Shown here piece by piece: positions 43,779 through 52,734 of a DNA stretch of 64,000 nt. Where the stretch lies: contig WWBZ02000022.1 of NCBI GenBank assembly GCA_011503125.2, positions 3,844,001 to 3,908,000 of the forward strand, given 5' to 3'. The DNA is from Botryosphaeria dothidea. Its lineage: Eukaryota > Ascomycota > Dothideomycetes > Botryosphaeriales > Botryosphaeriaceae. Made by a program: the position numbers and the translations under genes. Within the stretch, counting starts at the first letter, position 1. Every line of letters begins with the position of its first letter. The notes beneath the pieces were generated by a model. That model saw only the letters and a list, made by a program, of their open reading frames with translations, was not told the origin of the DNA and made no database searches.

Positions 43779-45061
43779 ATGACAGGACAACCTCGCATCA
43801 AAACCACCGGCCGGGGTCCAACTGCCTGTCCAAAACCGACTGCCGCGCGAAGGCATGCGCCGCGGCGCAGGTCAAACGCATCCTCCACAACGACAGCATC
43901 CACAATCCCCCTTAAAGCGGAAGATGTCCCTCCTTCCATTAGTAACCCCGCCGGAATCAAAACCATCGCCGGCATGACACCAGGGCTGAACATCAACGCC
44001 TGGGTGGTGCTCTGCGGTTACTCGCACGCAATATGCAATGACCGGAAGAAATTCATCTCCTACGACAGCTTCGCCAGCCCCATCCCGGTGTACAGCTTCA
44101 TCGGCAAAACCGGTGTTCACGCCATTGGAGTCGGCGAAGTGCGGCTGCACATCCGGCTGGAGAACGGACGGATACGAGCCTGCATGATCAAGACGGTACT
44201 GCACGTGCCCGACGCAGCGGTCAACCTGTTGACCATGGCCAACATGGCCGATCTCGCGGGCAGCAAAGACGGCTGGACCGTAAAGTTCGGGCCAGGTGGT
44301 AAGCTGGTTGAGAAGGATGGCGGTCGAACTCTGGCATGGTTTCCGTGCCGCCGTCGCACTGAGGAAGGATTGTTCGTGCTGAGGCAAGGGTATCAGTTCG
44401 ACCGACTGTGGTTCCCCTATCACCCGAAAGAAAAGCGGTCAGATTTTCTCTTAACCTGCTGGGTGGAGGAGCAGCCATTGAAAGTACTCAAGCCCATCAG
44501 AGGCCCGGAGGAGTTGCGGAAGGAGATGCGGAAGCTTTTCACTGACACAGATGACGAGGCCAAGGAAAGTGCTTTAGAGCGCCTTCTGGTGAAAGATCGG
44601 ATTGACATTGATCAAGACGATCTGGACGAGGCCATGGTGGATCTGGTCGTCTGGCTGGCAGAAAGTCTCAAGTGCAAGGAACAAGAGCCCACGTCTCGGG
44701 GAAGCCATGCGCAAAAAGGACGTGCTAGGGAAACGCATCCTAAGAGCAAAGACAAGGAGGAAAGAAAGACACAATCCAGGGGTAAAGGACCAGTTCCGAT
44801 GGAACAGCGTCCGGTCGACGTGATCGGCTGGTCTCTTCATGACGGCAGGAAGTTAGTCAAGGGAGGCAAGCAGTGGAGCAAGGTTCGATTTCTCAAAAAG
44901 AATTGGAGGAATAGATACCGTTTCCAGTTGCATTACGGGCTCACCAGTAGGTCGGCTTCTTCCTTTCGATGATTGTGCTAACGAGTACAGTGAACCCGAA
45001 GGATCTTGAAGAAGGTGACGAGATTTTGAGTGATTACAGAGAACGCGGATACTATTCTTGA
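43779..45061 (+). CDS. Stand-alone copia-type protease/beta-barrel protein B, 412 aa
   Basis: Two exons, 43779..44946 and 44991..45061. The 44-nt intron (GTAGGT, branch-like GCTAAC, ACAG) replaces an early stop by an ending of 24 residues (MNPKDLEEGDEIL...). Without splicing the frame ends at 44970-44972. The barrel starts at W75 (WVVLCGYSHAICNDRKKF), continues VHAIGVGEVRLHIRL and MIKTVLHVPDAAVNLLTMAN. The catalytic Asp is Leu and Ser is Cys; the shared signature with protein A is SHxICxxR. Unlike A it has an additional C-terminal part: an acidic helix (SALERLLVKDRIDIDQDDLD), a Lys/Arg-rich linker and a basic end with Trp residues (RFLKKNWRNRYRF), possibly nucleic-acid binding. Function unknown; tandem duplicate of A with domain gain or loss. 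Confidence 0.78.
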
Positions 45062-45433
45062 TTTTTGGCCTGGTTTTGTTTGAGATTTCTGATATTCCGG
45101 ATTTTTGATAACATCGAATTGTCGATGAATTAGACGAGAAGAATTCGAACAAAGGTATACATTTGCGACTGGAAGTCTTGAGTTTTTTCCTCTGCGGCTG
45201 GCTGCCCTGCCGGTATTCATGTTGAATCTCCTAGGGACTCTGGTGCTAAGTACATGAATTCGCGAAGTTGATTCGGGATATCTCGGTAAAAGGTTTTGAA
45301 GTCGTTGAAACGTTTCTTTTGAAAGCCCCCGATGTATATGCAAGAAAACCTCTCCAGGAAGATATGTAGAAAGGTAAGAAGAACAACATGCCTTAGAACT
45401 CCAGGTTTTTTTTTTTTTTTACAGTGCGTCAGC
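45062..45433. other. Convergent intergenic gap with T15 run
   Basis: 372 bp between the ends of barrel protein B and the MetE-like gene; contains a 15-T run at 45406-45420. No gene seen. Confidence 0.5.
45406..45420. repeat. Homopolymer T15 (A15 on the minus strand)
   Basis: Starts 13 nt beyond the stop codon of the intronless MetE-like gene on its sense strand. It may be a 3' UTR feature or the trace of a retroposed copy. Confidence 0.8.
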
Positions 45434-46552
45434 TCATTTCGAAAGGTCATCACCCCAGACTTGCTTGGCGATGTCAACCTCGAGGCGAATCTTGGCCCAT
45501 TGCTCCTCCTCGGTAAGCTTGTTGCCCTCAGCAGTGGAAGAGAAACCGCACTGGTGGCTCAAGCACAGCTGGTCAAGGCCACGGGGGCACTTGGCAGCGG
45601 CTTCGTTCAAACGCTTGATGATCTCGTCCTTGTCGTCAAGAGTGTTCTTCTTGGAGGACATGAGACCAAGAACGACAATCTTGTGCTCGGGAAGGTGGCG
45701 GAGAGGAGCAAAGTCACCGGAACGGGCGTCGTCGTACTCGAGGAAGTAAGCGTCGACGTTGAGGTCCTTGAAGAGAACCTCGGCCACAGGCTCGTAACCA
45801 CCAGAGGCGAACCACTGAGACTGGTAGTTGCCCCTGCAGAGATGAATGCCGATCTTCATGTCGGCAGGCTTCTTGGAGATAGCTGCGTTGATGAGCTCGG
45901 CATACTTCTTGGGAAGAGTCTTCAAGTCCTCGTTCCGGGCCTCGGCCTGCTCGCGCATCTTGGGGTCGCAGAGATAGGCGAGGTTGGTGTCGTCAAGCTG
46001 GACAAAGCGGCAGCCGGCCTTGTAGAGCAAGTCAAGTTCCTCCTGGTAGACGCGGGCCAAGTCCTCAAAGAAGAGGTCCAGATCCGGGTAAGAGTTGATG
46101 TCGATGCCAGCACGGCCACCCCTGAAGTGGACCATGGTGGGAGAGGGGATGGCGACCTTGGTGGTGGCACCAACCTGCTTGTTCTTGGCGATGGCATTCT
46201 CCAGGAAGTTGAAGTCGTCGACCTGGATGGGCTTTGCGTGCTCGAGCTTGCCGGTGACGCTCAGGACGGGCGGGGCACCATACTTGATCTGGCGGGTGAC
46301 GGTGACGCCATTGAGCTGCTCGAGGAAGTCGAGGTGGAAGTAGGCGCGGCGGAACTCGCCATCAGTGATGGAGCGCAGGCCGTTCTCCACCTGCTTGGTC
46401 ACGACCTGCTCAATCCACTGGTCCTCGATCTTGCGCAGCTCTTCGGTGGTGATGGTGCCCTCGGCCTGCTGCTGGCGGGCGTCGAGCACAGCCTTGGGCC
46501 TGAGCCACGAACCAACGTGGTCGGCCCTGTAAACACCAGTAGGAAGACCCAT
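45434..46552 (-). CDS. MetE-like (cobalamin-independent methionine synthase C-terminal) methyltransferase
   Basis: Intronless, 372 aa from ATG 46552 (MGLPTGVYRADHVGSWLRPK); the open frame upstream adds 30 codons with no family resemblance. It is only the C-terminal catalytic module of MetE, like bacterial YxjG/YxjH. Zinc ligands expected of the family are visible: His and Cys in HLCRGN, Glu in FLEYDD, Cys in SHQCGFSS. RSITDGEFRRAYFHLDFLEQ and YKAGCRFVQLDDTNLAYLCD are other conserved blocks. The usual substrate is a methylated thiol acceptor such as homocysteine, but the methyl donor of stand-alone fungal members is not established. The codon bias is strong. A TCACGTG motif lies about 180 bp upstream. 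Confidence 0.9.
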   Translation of the reverse strand: MGLPTGVYRADHVGSWLRPKAVLDARQQQAEGTITTEELRKIEDQWIEQVVTKQVENGLRSITDGEFRRAYFHLDFLEQLNGVTVTRQIKYGAPPVLSVTGKLEHAKPIQVDDFNFLENAIAKNKQVGATTKVAIPSPTMVHFRGGRAGIDINSYPDLDLFFEDLARVYQEELDLLYKAGCRFVQLDDTNLAYLCDPKMREQAEARNEDLKTLPKKYAELINAAISKKPADMKIGIHLCRGNYQSQWFASGGYEPVAEVLFKDLNVDAYFLEYDDARSGDFAPLRHLPEHKIVVLGLMSSKKNTLDDKDEIIKRLNEAAAKCPRGLDQLCLSHQCGFSSTAEGNKLTEEEQWAKIRLEVDIAKQVWGDDLSK

Positions 46553-47334
46553 TTTGCGAATAGTGAAAATTTGAAAGTGAATTGTCGGGGCAGCAGAGTT
46601 AATTTGGCGATGTTTAAAACGAGCTGTGGTGACGGGCCCCACCGGCGGGAGCAGAGACGGCAGTTGCAGTGCTGGAAGTACCGAGCATGCCCGGCAAAGC
46701 CACCCGCTCCCCGAATAGGAAGCCGCCCATCACGTGCGCCCGCCTGCGCCTTGCTCAACGGCAGCTGCTCAGCGCACATTGGGCCAATCGCGGTGCCGCG
46801 CCTGCTTCATCGCCAGCTTCGTCTCTTCAAGCTCGCTCTGCTGCAGCCTGTCTGCCCCCCAACCGTCAACATGCGCGCAGATGCAGCCTTCCCCGCGCCG
46901 AGGGGGCTTGCCGCCAGGCTGCCGAGGTAGCCTCTCAGATCGCCGGGGCCAAGGCTCCGACGAAAGACCCTACTCTGCTCCTCTTCGGCCGGCACAACTT
47001 CGCCATCCACCACGCTGCAACGGGGCCGGCTCCTTCGGCGAACCCTGGGCTTACGCGCCTCCGGCACTTCCTGACCCACCCAAGCCCGCCCGCCGGCAGC
47101 TGGCCTTGAATACTGCCGGAAGGGCGTCGAGTTCGTGGGTAATTGATAACGGGCGAAGAGATGGGTGTGTTGGTTTCAAAAACGATGGGAGAGAGAGTGC
47201 CTGTGGGTCTCGCCTATCATCGACCGCCGTCGCGGGTTACTCAAACACAACATCAATTTCGCTCATCTAACTACAAACATGTCATTTCATCACGCTCTCT
47301 ATCATCACTCCTCCATTCTCTGCGCTCCCATTCG
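46553..47334. other. Intergenic region, about 780 bp
   Basis: Promoter of the MetE-like gene and 3' flank of ornithine decarboxylase. Plus-strand frames here are shadows without domains. Confidence 0.5.
46730..46736. promoter_or_regulatory. TCACGTG element upstream of the MetE-like gene
   Basis: TCACGTG, the core bound by Cbf1/Met4 at sulphur-amino-acid genes in yeast, about 180 bp before the start codon. CACGTG also occurs elsewhere in the window, so this is suggestive only. Confidence 0.25.
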
Positions 47335-48779
47335 TCAACCGTCTCGGCTGTCGTCTCCACTGAGCAGAGCAGCCGCGTCTGCTTCTGAGCAGACGTAGAT
47401 CACGTCGTGCGAGCCTGTGTAGCCGTTGAACGTTGTCGTGCAACACCGAGTATATGCTAAACGCCGTCAGCTTCTGTCCATCCTATCGGGGCCATGTGTG
47501 CCCTTACCTCCCATTCCACGGTAATACAGCCAATCCCCCACCTCCACCTCTCCCGGCAAGCTGCATGCCGGATTGACGCAGTCGAAACTGTCGCATGTGT
47601 TCCCCCAGATGCTGTACTCACGCCGCTGTGCTGACTCAAGCCCAGGCTCATCAATGATCGTAAGTCCTGCCCGTCTGAAAACGTGGGGCTTGTTGGGCAC
47701 CTCGCTGATCGAGTTGAAGTAGTTGCCGTAGATGCCATCGTTGATGTACAGCATGGTCGCTTTCAAATTGTTCGAATCCTCCTGGAATGGCTCTGAGCTT
47801 CTTCGCGCTACCACCGTCGCAGCCGCTGTGAAGGCGCTGTTGACCATGTAACGCCCTGGTTCCGCAATGATCCGCACTCCGGAAGGAAAGTGCGCATCGA
47901 GCGCCTGGTTTACCAGCTCGGCCGTCTCTGCGAACAAAGGTCCACTGCTGAAGCCTCCACCGATGTCTAACGTGTGCATGAGGAAGCCCATCCGGATGGC
48001 CTGGTCGAATACCGTTCTCGCGTCCCGTACAGCTCTCATAAACGCGCTCGGATCCGATCCGCCGCTACCCACGTGAAAGCTCACACCGACAACTTCCAGA
48101 TCCAGGTCCTTAGCTAGCCTGAGAAGCTTCTCTGAAGCTTCCATCCGCGCTCCAAATTTGACGCTTAGTTGGGACACAGCTGAGGGATCGCATGCCACGA
48201 TCCGTAGGTACAGCTGGGCCTCTGGAAAAACACGCTTGATCTTATACAGCTCATCCGCGTTGTCGAACGTCATTTGATTGACGCCTACTTCGCATGCAAA
48301 CTTGATCGCCGACATGGCTTTGCATGTGTGCGCGAAGATGATACGGGAAGGACCAATGCCCATGTCCAGTATCCTCTGGATCTCCCCGATGGAGGCGCAG
48401 TCGAAACCAGTACCAAGTGCCGCGAGTAATCTCAGCACTTGCGGATCGGGATTGCATTTTGTTGCTGCAAACATGTCAGCTTTGGCGCTTGATATATTTG
48501 TTTGAGCATTGACGCACCATAGAACGGTGTTACTCGGCCAAGACGGCGTTTCCATTCAGCGTGGAGACGATAGACTTCTCCCAAATCGGCGACGAAGAAG
48601 GCGTCATCCTCTCCCGGTGCACAATTTGCGCAATCAACACTTTGAATGCGCTTGTGCATGGTAGTATGCACGAGATGTTCCGCAGTTAATCTGCGAGATT
48701 TGCCATTTGGTAGAGTCTTGCGGTCGAATGGATTGTCGAAATTAGGGGAAGAAGGAGGTGTAAGTGCTGCAGGAGCCAT
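47335..48779 (-). CDS. SPE1: Ornithine decarboxylase
   Basis: Three exons: 48779..48518, 48464..47508, 47456..47335, total 1341 nt (446 aa); introns 53 and 51 nt. PLP enzyme making putrescine from ornithine, the first step of polyamine synthesis. The PLP lysine is K90 in YATKCNPDP (created by the first splice). Other motifs: FDCASIGEI, SFHVGSGGSD, LDIGGGF, IIAEPGRYMV (phosphate binding) and the catalytic Cys in WGNTCDSFDCVN. The second splice gives GMGAYTRCCTTTFNGY, the usual end of the fold. The N-terminal tail before residue 30 is low in structure. The start at 48779 is the first ATG in frame. It is divergent from the MFS transporter gene, 1.4 kb away. Confidence 0.95.
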
Positions 48780-50225
48780 GTATGGTGAAAAGGGCCACAA
48801 AGACGTTGATTAAGCGTGAGCTGAGAATTAAAGCTTTGATGCGAAGAGACGCTGGATCGATGCGTAAAGATGGTTGCGAAGAATCTGGTGACAGGTGGTA
48901 TTTCTATTTATCCTTTCCCTTCACTTCATGCTCCAGCTCCGCAGACTTAACCCAACCCGCCATCGTCAACGATACTTCGCAGGAAGCGGCATTCCCTCCC
49001 ATGCAGGTAGCGGTGAACTTGAGAGAGACATTTTCGCTTTGCGTCTCAGCCACGCTCGAACTCCTGCTTTGCTACCAAGCTGATCGACAGGGAGGGCCAC
49101 ATGCTGCAGATGCACCAATCGCGATCATTTGGCCAACACGGATTCAAAAAACCACGCAAGTAAATTGGCGAGACGCCGAGTCTAGGAACGGAAGCATTGT
49201 CCGCGCGGATTATCTCGATAAATCCCGCTTTTCCATCGTCACGGCCTCGAACGCTCAGACGCCCCGCTGAGGGGTGCAGTGGCAATCCGCATCTACATCT
49301 GAGATAGAAATTTGTATGACAGTGTTTCCTCATGGAAATAAAGACGGGAATTTGTCAGGAAGATTAAGCTTTGAGGCTCCTGCGGATCATCCGCAGTAGC
49401 GCGGCCATCAGTTGTTGTCTAGAGGTGAACAGGCCCGATGTTCTTCACGCCGTCTCGACCCTGGGCCAAAATCGCTCACGCTAAGCCCCGAGTACCCCAG
49501 ACTTCGCAACGCACCGTCTCTACATTACGCACCCTGATCGGCAAGACTGATGCATGAGAGTCTGACGGTTCATTCAAATATCCAATGAATGTTTCTGAAA
49601 GTGACACATTTCACCGTTGCCAACGTGAGACAAGCTTTTGCTGATTGCGTGTGCTTAGGCGTAAGTCACCAAGTCTGGAACTGGCGTGATATCCAGCATT
49701 CTCTTGCCATAGACTGCATCTAAAATTTCGTGCCAGAGATCCACCAGCACCACTTCAGTTAGAAACCCATCTCCTGGTTCCACGTGCGTACATGGCAGCG
49801 CACCATCCTGGCCAGAAACACAGGGTGAACTCGATCGTCGAAACGACGGAGGACTTGCAACCTACCCACCAGCAAGTTGCACCGGTTCTCCGAGGACCTG
49901 ACTGCCTTCACCGGTCCTGTTCTAGTCAAACACAAACTGTTCGGCTCCGTAGTGCCGCTTCTATCACCCCATTGGAGACTACATACACTACTGTCAAAGT
50001 GACTGTGAGCAAATTGACGACGTGATTGCGAGTTTGCATCCGATGATCGGCGGGCGCTTCAGGACGCGGTACTGAAGCATTCCTTTGCATGCCTTTCCAC
50101 CTCGGGACCTCTGCACAGTGCTTGCTCTCTCCATAATCCCCGACTCGCTTCCCAACTTCATCCCTTCAGTTTCATGCCATCCAGCTACTTTCGAATGAAG
50201 CCAGAACTTCAAATCTGCATCAAAA
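48780..50225. other. Divergent intergenic region, about 1.4 kb
   Basis: Between the starts of ornithine decarboxylase and the MFS transporter. Only short frames; no supported gene. It should hold both promoters and, by analogy with other fungi, a long decarboxylase leader. Confidence 0.45.
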
Positions 50226-52734
50226 ATGGCAAAGAACGAACATCATACCGCGTCCATTTCACCTGCTCTAGATGAGGTACTCGAGGAGCATGGTCTCAAG
50301 CTTGGCTCTGACAAGTACCTTCGCTGGCATTTGCATAGCCACCATCACCCACGCAACTGGCACTGGGTGAGGAAGTGCTACGACGTGGGTTTAATAATGT
50401 TCCTCGAAATGACCATGTTAGTCTCAATCCTCCCACAATCTACTTCCTGGCCGTTTACGCGCGAATTGATCTGACCGTGTTGCTCTGTCCAACCAAGTAG
50501 GTCCGCCATGAGCACGGTAGGCGTAAGTAAATCCCGCAAACAACAACACCAGCTTGGCAATATCCACATCAAGCAAAATAGCTCACGCATTCATTTCTCG
50601 CAGACGGCCGTGTCGAATCAAACGTGCTCCGAGTACGACATCGAGAACGACAAGACTCTTGGCTACTTCACCTGATTTTTGGTTGCTTTTTGGCAGCTAC
50701 CTCCTCGGAGAAGATGTAGGCGGCATTTTACTGCCTCCCGTCTCCGAATCCTTCGGCCGCAAATCCATCTACGCCGCCGCCACCTTTCTGAACTGCATCT
50801 TCTGCATCCTTGTCGCCGCCGTGCCGCCAGGGGTAAAGGGCTCGCTTGTGCTGGTCATCTTCGCCCGCGGTGCGGCGGGCATTATGGGGTCTGTCCCGGA
50901 GACTGTGGCGCCGGGAAGCTTGGAAGACATCTTTGGCCCCAAGGAGCGCATATGGGCGGTGGCGGCTTGGACGACGGCGTCGAATGTAGGGGTGTTGATG
51001 GGCCCGATTTATGGGAGCTATGTCACTACTTATTTGGTATGGTGAGTACCTTTTTTCCTTCTTTTTTTCCTATCCCTTTTGGTCTTAAGAGCCTTTTGAA
51101 CGTGCGAGGTATCTGCCGTCGATGTGCTTCTTGCTTTCTGGGCAGGGACGACTTCATCCATTGAAAATATACCAGTGGATCATATTGGATATACATTATG
51201 GTCGACAACCAGTGAAAGAGACATATCATACTTGGCATGCACGATATAGACGTGTCTAAAGCCCACAATCGGAGGCACGTAGCTGTTTAGCTCAGACAAT
51301 AGCTCTTTTTGTCATCCCCTAAAATTCCATTCCGATTCAAATCTTTTTTCATGTCCAGTATTGTAGGATATCACTCGTTTTTGAGACGAAGCGTGTCTCA
51401 CTATATAGCTTAGTCACAATCACTTGTATAAGAGGCAAGCGGGTTACCTACCCTCTCCCTCTTCATGCCAATCATCAATGGATCATCGTTGTTCATCAAC
51501 AAATCAACAAGTATCTATTGACGCAGAATATATGACTGACAAGATTGCAGGCGCTGGGTCTTCTGGATTGCCAGCATCGTCATGTTCACATCCTTTATAC
51601 TCACCCTCTTTCTTCGTGAAAGCCGCTCGACCATTCTCCTGCAGCGGAGGCTTAACCTCATCCTCTCTTGCACAAGCACCCCAAGTATACCTCTCCGAAT
51701 CCGCAACCCAGACGCAGTACCCTCGCTGCACGCCTTCTTAACCGATACTCTCTTCCGGCCGCTCCGCTTGCTTATCACCGAACCCATCGTCATCCTCTGC
51801 TCAGCACTGAATGCAATTTCATTCGCTATGATTTATGGACTGACAGAAGGCCTCACCGTCGTCTATTCGAACCCCGTCTTCCACCTCCCTAATCGGCAAA
51901 CCACCTCCTCCCTTGCCTTTCTTCCCCTCATCATCGGTCTCTTCTTCTCCCTCCCGTTCCGCGCCTACGACGTCCGGCGCTACAACAAGAGCAGCACAGC
52001 CTCTTCCTCTTCCTCTTCCTCCTCCTCCTCCTCCATCGCCATTGTCACCTCGCCAAAACCGGAAGAGAAACTCACCTCCTTCGCCATAGCCGTCCCGGCG
52101 CTCGCCCTGGGCCTCTGGGCCGTAAGTAATCCCGTTCTCCATCTGATAAAGACAGAGGAACTGACATATGACGAATTATCTCAAGTTCGCCTGGACCATC
52201 CCGCCGCTCGTCCCGCACGCTCCCTTGCTCCTTTCCCTCACGACCCTCGTCCCCGTCGGCTTCGCCATCAACGACCTCGACGCCGTGCTATGCGGGTATC
52301 GTCTAAACCCTGCCCCCTAAGCGTCCTACCTCATACACTGACATGAGAGTTCACACAGGTACATGGCCGACGCCTACACCATGTACGCCTCCAGCGCCTT
52401 CGCCGCGTTCAGCCTACTGCGCTCGCTGTGCGCCGCGGCTTTCCCGCTGTTCGCGGGCAGCATGTTCAAGAAGCTGGGCGGGAATGGCGCGGCGAGCGTG
52501 CTGGCGGGGGTGGCGACGCTTTTCTGCATCGCCCCGTGGGTGCTGAGGAGGTGGGGCGAGAAGCTTAGGGAAGGGAGCGAGTTTGCGCGGTGCTCGGCCG
52601 AGATGAGTGAGGGTTGTTTTGGCGGTGGTGGTAATGATAGGAGCGCATCAGAGGACAGACTGGAAATAGAATCACCGGGGGGGAGGGCAGGCGGTGATCG
52701 GAGTGTTGTTGCACGTTCTGCACTTGATGCCTGA
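50226..52734 (+). CDS. MFS transporter, DHA1 drug/polyamine type, with a one-base frameshift
   Basis: Six exons: 50226..50416, 50501..50522 (22 nt), 50604..51041, 51551..52121, 52186..52295, 52359..52734. They sum to one base more than a multiple of three: after LGYFT the frame hits TGA at 50673-50675, while DFWLLFGSYLLGEDVGGIL continues in the next frame. Without that base the product would have 568 aa. Family features: HPRNWHWVRK before helix 1, STVGTAVSNQTCSEY, PPVSESFGRKSIY (the motif A loop), and SVPETVAPGSLEDIF. Between exons 3 and 4 the intron is 509 nt, far longer than its neighbours. The central loop has a Ser run. Either a recent pseudogene or a sequencing error. Substrate unknown; proximity to ornithine decarboxylase suggests polyamines by inference only. 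Confidence 0.75.

Noticed and set aside
45434..46552. Processed (retroposed) copy interpretation of the MetE-like gene
   Set aside because: Intronless and followed by an A run, but the frame is intact, codon bias is strong and no target-site duplication was found.
51042..51550. Possible MITE inside the transporter intron
   Set aside because: Only a 10-bp imperfect inverted repeat, no clear target duplication; kept as a finding about intron size but not annotated as a mobile element.
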